A DNA stretch of 64,000 nucleotides from Rutidosis leptorrhynchoides (Eukaryota > Streptophyta > Magnoliopsida > Asterales > Asteraceae), in NCBI RefSeq assembly GCF_046630445.1, contig NC_092342.1, positions 83,049,001-83,113,000 of the forward strand, given 5' to 3'. Numbering within the stretch: the first letter of the stretch is position 1; each line of letters begins with the position of its first letter. The translations under genes were made by a program, and so were the position numbers. Under the pieces are notes generated by a model. The model saw only the letters and a program-made list of their open reading frames with translations. It was not told the DNA's origin and searched no databases. This document shows positions 53,786 through 64,000 of the stretch, in pieces.

Positions 53786-56700
53786 CTCCCCCTCAAGTTG
53801 AGAGTAGATGTCAGCAGTCACTCCCAATTTGGATAATAACTTGTTGTGCTGTTCCACAGAAACAACTTTTGTGAACACATCTGCTAATTGCTCCTTTGTA
53901 TTAACATATTGAGGATGAACTAGACCTTGCTTGACTTGATCTCTAACATAATGACAATCAACCTCTATATGCTTGGTTTGAGTATGAAACACTAGATTTG
54001 CAGCAATGTGAGTGGCAGCTTGATTATCACAATACAATTCAACACACCCCAAGTCTTTTAAACCTAAATCTTTTAAAAGACTAATCAACCATGTAACTTC
54101 ACATAAAGTTAGAGCCATAGCTCTATACTCCGCTTCAGCAGAAGATCTGGACACAACACTCCGCTTCTTTGACTTCCATGAAATTGTTAATTTTCCTAAT
54201 AAAACACAGTATCCAGTAGTTGATCTTTTAGTCATAGGACAACTAGCCCAATCAGAGTCACAATAGGCTTTAAGCTGCACAGCAGATTTGTTGGCCAATA
54301 ATATGCCTTGTGATGGAGCTAATAATAAATACCTCAACAAATGTTTAGCTGCTTGATAATGAATAAAAGTAGGCGATTGCATAAATTGACTTAATAACTG
54401 CACACCATAGCAAATGTCAGGCCTGGTGATAGTTAGGTAGATGAGTTTACCTATCAGCCTTCTATAAACTTCTGGATCTTTCTTAGGTGTACCTACATCA
54501 ACTTGCAACTTGGTATTTGGATCCAAAGGAAGCTTGTAAGGCTTGCAGTTCAACACCCCATTTTCTTTCAACAGATCTAAGGTATATTTTTGTTGAGAAA
54601 CAAATATACCCTAGTCAGACTTAGATATTTCCAAACCTAAAAAATAACTCACATTTCCCAAATCTTTCATGTAAAATTGAGACTTTAATTGTTCTTTTAA
54701 CTGTTCAATATGAGATGGACTGTTACCAGTGATGAGTAAATCATCCACATAGATCAAAATAGCTGTAAACTGGTTGTCATCCTTTTTTGTAAAAAGACAA
54801 TAATCTGCCTTTGATTGTGTGTATTGAAAACTCAGAAGAGCAGATGACAACTTTGAGAACCATTGCCTAGGTGCCTGCTTCAGCCCATATAAAGATTTCT
54901 TTAGTTTACACACCTTGCTTGTATTTGCAGGTATCTTTTGAAGTAACTCCATCTCCACCTTACATGCATATCCCAAAGGCATCTTTATATACACCTCTTC
55001 TAACAAGTCACCATGTAAAAAGGCATTTGATAAATCCATTTTTGAAAAATGCCAGTTGTACATAGCTGCAACTGCTAATAAAGATCTAACAGTAACCATC
55101 TTTGTAACAGGATCAAAAGTTTTAGTATAGTCTATGCCTGATCTCTGTCTGTTGCCATCAACAACCAATCTAGCCTTCTTTCTATCAACAGTCCCATCTA
55201 CTTTTAACTTTGTTTTATATATCTAGTGACAGCTGATGGGTTTTTTATTTAGAGGTAAATCTGTTATCTCCCATGTCTCATTGTCTTCTAAAGCAGCTAA
55301 TTCAGAATCCATTGACTTGCACAATTCTGGATGAATAATAGCTTCTTTAAACCATCTTGGATCAGTAGTAGCCATTAAAGCTGTGAGGTAAGTTTCAAAT
55401 TCATTCTTCAAACAGGCAAATGAAACCTGACTTGCAACAGGAGTGTGATTTAACACAGTATGACCTGTAGGAATAACATAATCTTTATGCCAAACATGCA
55501 CAGTTAACTGCGTAGTTGACCTTCTTAAAACAGGTTGGGAAGTATCATATGTGCTTTCATGTGTAGGATCAACTTGAACCACACTTGGAGTTACAGTAAT
55601 CGGAACATCATAACAATCTTCATATGCACTTACATTTGGAACGTTATCAGGAGGTAATGGCTGCAACACTTGACTATCAAAGTTCTTTGAAAAAGGGAAA
55701 ATCTTTTCATAGAATATCACATCCCTTGAGATAAAGGTAGACTTAGTCAACAAATTGTATAACTGTACCCTTTTTGACTTTCATGATATCCCAAAAATAC
55801 ACATGGAACCCCTCTTTCACAAAATTTATCAACCACTCTTGAAGGATTACTAGTCATGGCAAGACACCCAAATACTCTTGAATGATCATAAGTAGGAGGG
55901 TTATGTAAGAGGATTTCATAAGGTGTTATATTATTCAACACAGAAGATGGTATTCTATTGATCAAATAGACAGCTGTCATAACACAATCTCCCCAAAATC
56001 TCAAAGGAAGATTAGCCTAAAATCTAATAGCTCTAGCTATATCAAGAATATATCTATGTTTTCTTTTAACTCTATCGTTCTGTTGTGGCCTATCAGGGCA
56101 AGAGGTTTGTTGAATAATGCCTCGTGTAGTCAAATAGGTTCCAAGCTTACCTCTAATAAACTCCAATGCATTATCAGACCTAACAATTTTCACTTGTTTA
56201 TGAAACTGTGTATTAACAAACCTCAAGAAGGCTTTAAACATCTCATAACAATCACATTTATTCACAAGTAAGTATATCCAGGTTGCCCTACTACAATCAT
56301 CAATTATTGTAAGAAAATATCTATATTTTCCTTGAGTTACAACCTTATAGGGACCCCAAATATCCATATGAACCATTTGAAAAATGCCATCACAATGAGA
56401 ATCACTCAACTTATAAGGTAACTTTGTAAACTTAGCCATAGGACAAGAGATACAAACATCTTCATTTTGTTTTATCAATGTATTTGAAACAGAAGGAATA
56501 CATTGTAGCTTAGTATCTAATACATGCCCTAGTCTATGATGCGATAGACTGTAGGTCATTACAAGCTTACTAGAATTAGCACTATAACCTTCTTTTATTG
56601 TAAACAGACTAGATCTTTGTAAAGAAGCAGATATCAATGCCACCAGTCTTTTATTAACTTGATGAAAAGGCACATTCACCAAGTAATAGAGATCTTCCTT

Positions 56701-58060
56701 TCTTTCACCAAGCCCTATCACCTTCTTGGTGATCAAGTCCTGAATCAGGTAGAAATGTGAATAGAATATGACCACACAAGACTGATCCTTTGTCAACTTT
56801 GGTACAGACAGCAATCAAAACTTAAAAGATGGCACAACCAGAACATCTTTTAATTCCATTTCATTTCCTAGTTTAGCTTGACCAGTATGAGTTATGCTAG
56901 ATGTATTACCATTTGGAAGCCTAATATGAGGTTTCAATAGTAGTACTTTTAACTCAATTAACTCATTATGACTAGGAGTCATGTGATCATTGGCACCTGT
57001 GTCTAAGATCCAATTTGTAACATTAGAGGACTTAGACAATATACCTGCAGCAAAGTGATGGTCCAGTTCATCATCCGAACCAGCTACAGTCCCCTGCACT
57101 TCATTTTGTGTCATTTGTGGAAGGCATTTCAGCAACTGCTCAAATTATTCTGAAGTAAAGATCACATTATTGCCTTTCACACTAGCAGCAGTTCTTTTAG
57201 TTTAATTTGAACCTCCATGCTTAGCTTTGTGACTTGTCTGATTAGCAGCTTGCCTACTTTTATAATGCCAAGGAGGATATCCAATTTTCTCCCAACACTT
57301 ATCAGGTGAGTGCCACTTAAAACCACAAAATTCACATTTGTCTTTGACATTAGTCTTACTGTACAAAGCAGTAGAATCAACAGATGTGAACATTTCTCTT
57401 TGTGACTCTTCTTGCTGAAGCATAGAACAAGCAATTTCCACATTAGGTAGAGGATTCATCATTAACAATTGACTTCTAAGAGCACTAAAATGTTCATCTA
57501 AACCATTAAGAAACTGAAACAAATGTTGTTCTTCTTTTTGACGATTGACAGCATTCAAGAAGTTCACAATTTTAGGTGTAGTACCTGTAACCCTAGGCAG
57601 ATCACTCATAGATCAATCTCTTCCCAAATACACTTCATCTTAGTGTAAAAATCACTAACAGCCACTCCTTGTTGTTCACAGGAGTAAGTCTCTTTGTGTA
57701 ACTTGTATTTTCTAGATCCATTACTGAGTGCAAATCTTTTTTCTAAATGTGTCCAAATTTCAGATGCAGTTCCAATAAACATGATAGATTTCACAATTGA
57801 TTCACTTACAGAGTTCATCAACCAACTAATCACCATGTTATTACATGTGTCCCACTGATCTGCTCGAGTAAGATCATCTGCAGGTCTCGCAATTGTACCA
57901 GTAACAAATCCAAGCTTATGCTTGGTTGAGAGTACAATTTCAATCGAACGCCTCCATGACCTATAGTTTTAAGCTCCGATCAACTTTTCTTGTATCGGCA
58001 ATGATCAGGACCATCTGATGGATGTAGAAACAAAGGATTTTGAACCACTTGTGGATCCAT
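53732..58060 (-). pseudogene. Ty1/copia gag-pol, broken
   Basis: Reading starts at MDPQVVQNPLFLHPSDGPD (ATG 58060). Gag (to about 57180) has a zinc knuckle CEFCGFKWHSPDKC. Protease has WILDTGAND (near 57000). Integrase (56560-55750) has HHRLGH, a CISCPMAK finger and the first two acids (MDIWGP, RSDNALEF), but reads RVKRKHR where the family has an ERKHR-type Glu, so the third catalytic acid is lost. RT (about 55300-54600) keeps YVDDLL. RNase H has AYCDSDWAS and SSAEAEYRAM. Breaks: a stop after CRYKKS, frameshifts near 57606 and 55760, and in-frame stops near 57200, 57150, 56815, 56017, 55223 (at the usual Trp) and 54611. The stop at 53732-53734 falls inside the 3' LTR. Confidence 0.9.
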
Positions 58061-58217
58061 GACTTAACAACGATCGCGGAAGCATTCTAATAATCCAGAT
58101 ATTTAAAATCAATCACAGTGATTTCCAATTTTTAGTGAAATCACCAGATCAACTTTGATTTATGCGAACGCTGGATGAAATGAAATCAAATTGAACGATG
58201 AACAGCTAAACTCATAC

Positions 58218-58229
58218 GCTCTGATACCA
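58218..58229 (-). other. Primer binding site of copia element D
   Basis: TGGTATCAGAGC on the minus strand, contiguous with the LTR end at 58230. Confidence 0.9.
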
Positions 58230-58473
58230 TGAGAAGTTTAGCATGATCAAAATGAACAGAATTGAAAGATCAATTTCATTGAGTTGAAGAACAAATTTAC
58301 AGAATTGATTAAGTTACCACAGAAATGGTTATGAACCCTAATATAATAGCTCAACCGCCACTAACAACCTAACTATGAAAGTTACAAGAACAGTCCCTAT
58401 TCTACAAAATATTTACAGATTAACCCTTAAACTTGCAGTTGACTTTATTTGACTTGTTGTTTACTTTGCTATA
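58230..58473 (-). mobile_element. 5' LTR of copia element D
   Basis: 244-bp partner of 53542-53785, followed by GTACG at 58474-58478. Confidence 0.95.
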
Positions 58474-58478
58474 GTACG

Positions 58479-59180
58479 TGTTTGTTGAATTGATCGAACA
58501 CTCATATACATATTACACATGATCAAAAAAATGAGGACGGAAACTATGAAACAGATTGATTACTAGCTATACATTTATAAATTTATTGTTTCTAATATTA
58601 ACTAGTAATGTTTTATTAAATATACTACTAGTTTTAACGTCAATAATAATACACAAAATATAAGACGACACCCATGTCTAACATAATTTAATAGACAGTC
58701 ATAACGTCACGTTAAAATTTCCTCTCAATCACTCACACATCACATTTTAGTATCATCCATCACCTATTACCTCATAATCATATGAAACCACTATATTATA
58801 TTAATTAATATAAAATATAAGTTTTTACTGATATGTGTGCGACAAAAAGTTGTAGATGTTAGTGATCAAATGTGTTATAAAGTGATAAAATGTGTTCGTG
58901 ATCAAATATGCTACAAGTTAAGGCTATTCTCATTTATTCTAGTGATCTACCAAACGGTCCGCCTAAGTCAAAAAAACCAAAGAGAATACTACTGGTTCAA
59001 GGAGAAGAACTGAAAAATTTCCCGGAGTTCCTCAAATTCATTTAATTCATATTATCATACGGTTATTTTTCTTTTTAGCCGATTTGTGAAATGTTTAGCC
59101 GTAAATGGTTACTAATCTATCATATGTTTGATTATGTTGGTTTCCCTCTTAATATAGTTTGTCATCAGTTATCATAGTTA
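58479..59180. other. Unassigned AT-rich flank
   Basis: I see no coding region, RNA gene or clear repeat structure in these 700 bp. Confidence 0.5.
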
Positions 59181-60505
59181 CTAGAAGGCAATGCCCGTGC
59201 GTTGCACGACTTGCACAAATTTTTCTATGTTAAAATTCGTGTTCTGAATGGCTAGAACAATCACGGGAGTTGGTTGAAAACATATTAAACGTGAAGGTCA
59301 CTTGATGTTGGCCCTATTATGCAAGTGTCCAAATAGAGTTTTATGCATATGTTTTTTTTGCCGCTATGAAAATTTGTACATTCGAGTCATATGTACTAAC
59401 GTATGATAAAACTATATATAAACAAAAGTTTAGTAAAGGGGGTCAAATGAGTTAATAATTGATGTCAAAATACATTATATACTCACATACTATAAAAATT
59501 GTTCTCACAATCAGTTTGGTTTGATACTACTTTTTATTTATTTATTTACGATTTAATCAATAATTCATTAGTTATACTTTTTATGTACGATTTATTTAAT
59601 ATGTTTAATGTATATATTATTTATGATTTAATATATTGTTTAAATTTAATATATTATTTAATATAATATTAATTTTATTAATTTAATAAATATAATTTTC
59701 ATTAATTTAGAAGTAATAACCGAAATACTTCATCACTATCTTAATTATTGTATGTAAATGTAAAATAAGTTTATCATTTAATAAAAGGATACTAAAAATC
59801 AAGAAAACATACATAATTATATAACAATGTATTAATAATTTTTTGAAGTAAATAAATTTGAAGCTAAATGATCTTACAACTAATACATTATAATTAATAT
59901 TAATATTCAAGTGTGATGGTTTTACTAAGATAAAATAGATCAATCTTAACCAAATAGATTTTCATAGTTCAATATTAGTGATGATTAATTGAATAAGATG
60001 CTACAAATTGATGGTATGATTATTTTATCAGCAAATAAAATCCATTATTTTGTTTCTTTTATGTAGTCCATTATAATAAATTTTTAATGCAACACAAAAA
60101 ATAAAATGAACCTACTAATTCCATATCATTAGACTTTTAATACCATTAATATTAAAGATAACCATAATACTAACATTAAAAATAATAAAATTGCGAGGCG
60201 AAACCAAAAAAAAAAAAAGATAAGAAATCACATGATACATGTAAAAAAATAAACAAATCATCTAATAAGATATATGATATATAAGAAATTAAAAATAACT
60301 TGAATATACAAATACAAATATATACAATATAATAATAATAATAATAATAATAATATTAACATTAAAAAGAGAATCTTATGACGAATATAATCGATCGAAC
60401 ATAGAGTCAACCACGTTTCTTCTTGGCTTGTCCACACTTTACATTTTTTTTTGAAATCGGTGTTTGTTCGATAGCTACAAAAACAAACAAACATATATTA
60501 TATTT

Positions 60506-60510
<5 letters not shown>

Positions 60511-60591
<81 letters not shown>
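60511..60591. repeat. (TA)n microsatellite
   Basis: Pure TA run inside the Helitron-like element. Confidence 0.95.
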
Positions 60592-60596
<5 letters not shown>

Positions 60597-61116
60597 TTTT
60601 GGATATATTTATACTATCTATAATCTATATGAAGATGAAGTTATAAAAAACATCATGATACATAACTTGAATATACAAATACAAATATAGAATATAATAA
60701 TCATAATATATGTTCACATTAAAAGTAATAAAATCCTGAGATAAATAAAATAGGAGACGATATAAAATCCCCATCATATATGTAGACACACCAAAGCAAT
60801 AGAAGATACGTGATATTCAAGAAATTCAAAATATATTCCATATACATTGTCATGTAGATAATCAAAACTTGACCACATAAAACCATTTTAATCATTTTTT
60901 AATTATATGGTGTGTTTCTCTAATCGTATGATTAATATGAAAAACAGAGATGACATACATATTTATATAGGTATAAAAAAATAACTTACTTCAGCAAGAA
61001 AATGAAAGGTTTATATATTTATTACTCATTAATTAAGTGAAAATTAATTTATGACTTTTTAATTTTATAAAAATAATCATAATCTAGATTATTAATCCTA
61101 TAATATAACTAAAATG

Positions 61117-61118
<2 letters not shown>

Positions 61119-61209
<91 letters not shown>

Positions 61210-61221
61210 TGTTATTATTAC

Positions 61222-61293
<72 letters not shown>
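61119..61293. repeat. (AAT)n-(ATT)n inverted microsatellite
   Basis: (AAT) to about 61209 is followed after a few bases by (ATT) to about 61293, giving two arms of 80-90 bp that can pair. Confidence 0.95.
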
Positions 61294-61294
<1 letters not shown>

Positions 61295-61604
61295 ATTTTA
61301 TTTATTTATTTACGATATAATCAATAACTCAATAGGTATACTTTTTATTTATGATTTATTTAAGATATGTAATCTATATAATATTTATGATTTAATATAT
61401 TAAATAATATATATTATTTAATATATTTCATATACTATAATATAATATGTAATTTATGTATTATTTAATATATTTATGAATTAATATATGTAATCTATAT
61501 TAAATAATATATACGATTTATTCACAATAATTTAATTATAGTTAATATATGTAATCTATATTAAATTAGTTGGGTTAATAGTCATATTTATGACTCAGTG
61601 AGTC

Positions 61605-61608
<4 letters not shown>

Positions 61609-61684
<76 letters not shown>
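61609..61684. repeat. (TA)n microsatellite
   Basis: TA run at the internal Helitron-like 5' end. Confidence 0.95.
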
Positions 61685-61687
<3 letters not shown>

Positions 61688-61861
61688 AAAATGTAGATGA
61701 CATACATATTTATAGGTACAGAAAAATAATTTACTTCAGCAAGAAGATGAAAGGTTCATTTATTTATTGCTCATTAGTTAAGTGAAAATTAATTTATGAC
61801 GTTTTAATTTTATAAAAATAATCATAATCTTGATTATTAATCATACAATATAACTAAAATG

Positions 61862-61862
<1 letters not shown>

Positions 61863-61922
<60 letters not shown>
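61863..61922. repeat. (AAT)n microsatellite
   Basis: Second AAT tract, in the same place within the second tandem copy. Confidence 0.95.
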
Positions 61923-61925
<3 letters not shown>

Positions 61926-62285
61926 TTTATTTGTTTATTTACATTTAAATAAATAACTCATTAGTTATACTTTTTATTTATGATTTATAAAATATGTAAT
62001 CTATATATTATTTATGATTTAAGATATTATTTAATTTATTATATTAAATAATATATTATTTAATATCTTTCATATATTATATAATAATATGTAATCTATA
62101 TATTATTTAATATATATTTAGTATTTAATATATGTAATATATATTAAATAATATATACAATTTATTTAAAATAATTTAACTATATTTAATGTATTTAATA
62201 TATGTAATCTATATTAAATTAGTTGGGTTAATAGTCATATTTATGACTCTAGGAGTCACTTTTGGTAGATATATAGATATATAGA

Positions 62286-62910
62286 TTATTGGGTGAGCTC
62301 TAGTTTGATTTAGTTTCATTTAGCTCGGTAGCTTTTTTGATTGTACATTCTTTTTGACTTCTTCTTTTTGATGAATTTCTCAATTAGTTGTAAAAAATTT
62401 CGTTTTTCACAAAAAAAAAAACTATAAATTGATGAAATGGTGGTGAATTAATGATCGTGCCATTGGTGCCAATGGATTGGTCTGGCTTTGGTTAGGCATT
62501 GGTGTGTGATTCTCGTTATGAATGGCAATGGTCTAATGAGCAATTATTAAACTGATGTTGCTTGGTGATTGCTAAATTACTTTAATATTTGCTTATAATG
62601 TTGATTGTCTGTTATCTCGTTGCTCATGGTTGTAGTAGTTGTTGTTGGGACTAATTGGTTATAAATTAATGTGCATGGTCATAGTAGTATCTAGTTTTAA
62701 TAATATGGTTAGCACTTAGTATTTAATTAAATGTTATTGTTACTTGGTTTGTTTTTCAAGTTAGAATTGGTATAAGTTGATCACGATTTTCTAGCGTCAG
62801 ATTTGGTAAATTAGAACGTTGGTAAGTGGGTGTGAGTCTTCCTACTTTCATGCCACGTTGATTTAGATTTTGGCTATAAAATTTAAGATTCGTCTCACAT
62901 CAGTAGGAGA
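62286..62910. other. Unassigned; possible LINE tail with poly(A)
   Basis: 62290-62420 is T-rich, UTR-like text ending in an A run (62409-62420), which may be the tail of a LINE or retrocopy cut by the Helitron-like insertion. The remaining 490 bp show nothing recognisable. Confidence 0.3.
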
Positions 62911-64000
62911 TGAAATGTCCCGTTCATATTGATTATAAACGTTCCATATTAATTGATTTCGTTGCGAGGTTTTGACCTCTATATGAGACGTTTTTTAAAG
63001 ACTGCATTCGTTTTTAAAACAAACCATAACCTTTATTTTATTGACAAGGTTAAAAAGACACCACCTAGATTATCCAGAAATGATAATCAAAAAATATCAC
63101 ACTTACACACTACCAATACATATTGGTTTACAATATTAATATATTACAACAAAATAAATCTCGAATGCAGTTTTAAACAATATTATACAAGCATTCTGAC
63201 ACCAAATCTTGTCCATATATTAGTATGCAACAGCAGAAGCTCTTAATAATCACCTGAGAATAAACATGCTTTAAACGTCAACAAAAATGTTGGTGAGTTA
63301 TAGGTTTAACCTATATATTTATCAAATCGTAATAATAGACCACAAGATTTCATATTTCAATATACATCCCATACATAGAGATAAAAATCATTCATATGGT
63401 GAACACCTGTTAACCGACATTAACAAGATGCATATAAGAATATCCCCTATCATTCCAGGAAATCCTTCAGACATGATAAAAATGAATTCGAAGTACTAAA
63501 GCATCCGGTACTTTGGACGGGGTTCGTTAGGTCCAATAGATCTATCTTTAGGATTCGCGTCAATTAGTAGATCGGTTTACTAATTCTTAGGCTACCAAGC
63601 AAAAAGGGGCATATTCGGCTTTGATCATTCACCCATATAATGTAGTTTCATTTACTTGTATCTATTTCGTAAAACATTTATAAAATTGCATGTATTCTCA
63701 TCCCAAAATATTAGATCTTAAAAGTGGGACTATAACTCATTTTCACAGATTTTTACTTCGTCGGGAAGTAAGACTTGGCCACTGGTTGATTCACAAACCT
63801 ATAACAAATATGTACATATATATCAAAGTATGTTCAAAATATATTTACAACATTTTTAATACGTTTTAATGTTTTAAGTTTATTAAGTCAGCTGTCCTCG
63901 TTAGTAACCTACAACTAGTTGTCCACAGTTAGATGTACAGAAATAAATCGATATATATTATCTTGAATCAATCCACGACCCAGTGTATACACGTCTCAGG
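62911..64000 (-). mobile_element. LTR end of Tekay-type gypsy element (same family as 10301-13740)
   Basis: The reverse complement matches about 12660-13740, including the terminal GGGACATTTCA, the U5 hairpin (63279-63292) and GTGTATACACTGGGTC at the window edge. No primer binding site lies left of 62911, so this is the outer end of a 3' LTR or a solo LTR; the rest is beyond the window. The possible target duplication GGAGA is at 62906-62910. Confidence 0.85.

Larger units (their letters stand above)
53542..58473 (-). mobile_element. Ty1/copia element D, full length (4932 bp)
   Basis: Two 244-bp LTRs (53542-53785 and 58230-58473) start TGAGAAGTTT and end TTTGCTATA as written on the plus strand. 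They are flanked by the duplication GTACG (53537-53541 and 58474-58478). The primer site TGGTATCAGAGC (58229-58218, minus) directly follows the 5' LTR, and the polypurine tract ACTTGAGGGGGAG precedes the 3' LTR. By eye the LTRs differ at about 11 positions, so it is clearly older than element C. The gag zinc-knuckle style suggests the Ale/Retrofit group. Confidence 0.95.
59181..62285 (-). mobile_element. Probable non-autonomous Helitron (3.1 kb)
   Basis: On the minus strand the 5' end is TCTATATATC (62285), preceded by A. The 3' end has a small hairpin (GTGCAACGCAC), then GGGCATTGCCTTCTAG (ending 59181), followed by T. Helitrons insert between A and T, start with TC and end with a hairpin and CTRR, so all four signals agree. 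The motif pair GTGACTC...GAGTCATAAATATGACT behind the 5' end occurs twice (from 62285 and from 61686). The interior is AT-rich with long AAT and TA tracts. There is no Rep/helicase gene. Confidence 0.6.
60940..62285. repeat. Two-copy tandem duplication in Helitron-like element
   Basis: 60940-61686 and 61687-62285 share the same order: GATGACATACATATTTATA, CTTCAGCAAGAA, TTAATTTATGAC, an (AAT)n tract, AT-rich text with TATGTAATCTATATTAAAT, then TTAGTTGGGTTAATAGTCAT and the GAGTCAC end. A more diverged relative of the middle part lies at about 59515-59700. Confidence 0.8.

Noticed and set aside
61114..61320. Poly-Asn then poly-Tyr open frame
   Set aside because: Pure (AAT)n-(ATT)n translation.

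Overview
The window looks like a piece of a plant nuclear genome, most likely a eudicot of the daisy family (Asteraceae). The family call is an inference from the style of the long Ty3/gypsy LTRs and has not been tested. It is AT-rich and full of (TA)n, (AAT)n and (CA)n tracts. I find no convincing intact host gene, rRNA gene, functional tRNA gene or CRISPR array. Almost everything that can be recognised is transposable-element DNA, much of it nested.

Layout. (1) 1-9980 is a minus-strand, non-autonomous Ty3/gypsy-type element (LARD-like). Its LTRs are about 4 kb (left one cut by the window start) and its coding potential is badly decayed. It sits in the 3' pol remnant (9981-10265) of a plus-strand Tekay-type gypsy element whose 3' LTR is 10301-13740. 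(2) That LTR abuts a broken plus-strand Ty1/copia pol (13741-16436) with a probable 3' LTR to about 18233. (3) 18234-20125 holds unassigned sequence, two tRNA-like SINE candidates, a poly(A)-tailed fragment and a Stowaway MITE (19788-20066). (4) 20126-53509 is a layered nest. An element with roughly 200-bp terminal inverted repeats was split by a hAT-like element with GAGCTCG-rich ends. The hAT was split by a Ty3/gypsy element B (20534-47770, target duplication GAAAT). The 5' LTR of B was split by a minus-strand Athila element C (23322-40478, target duplication TCTAT). (5) 53542-58473 is a complete but mutated minus-strand Ty1/copia element (target duplication GTACG). (6) 59181-62285 is a probable minus-strand Helitron. 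(7) 62911-64000 is the end of another LTR of the 10301-13740 family, inverted.

The only intact large coding region is the 1868-codon gag-pol of Athila element C. Downstream of it lie a 138-codon ORF with a zinc-knuckle-like motif and a second ORF that appears to be spliced but carries two nonsense codons. The two 1948-bp LTRs of C are almost identical, so it is the youngest layer. The most unusual signal is a pair of 17-bp palindromes 31 bp apart, located just upstream of the TATA box in both C LTRs and repeated at two internal positions ahead of its ORFs. It looks like a repeated promoter module. The outermost inverted-repeat element carries an exon-like segment resembling chlorophyll synthase, which suggests gene-fragment capture.
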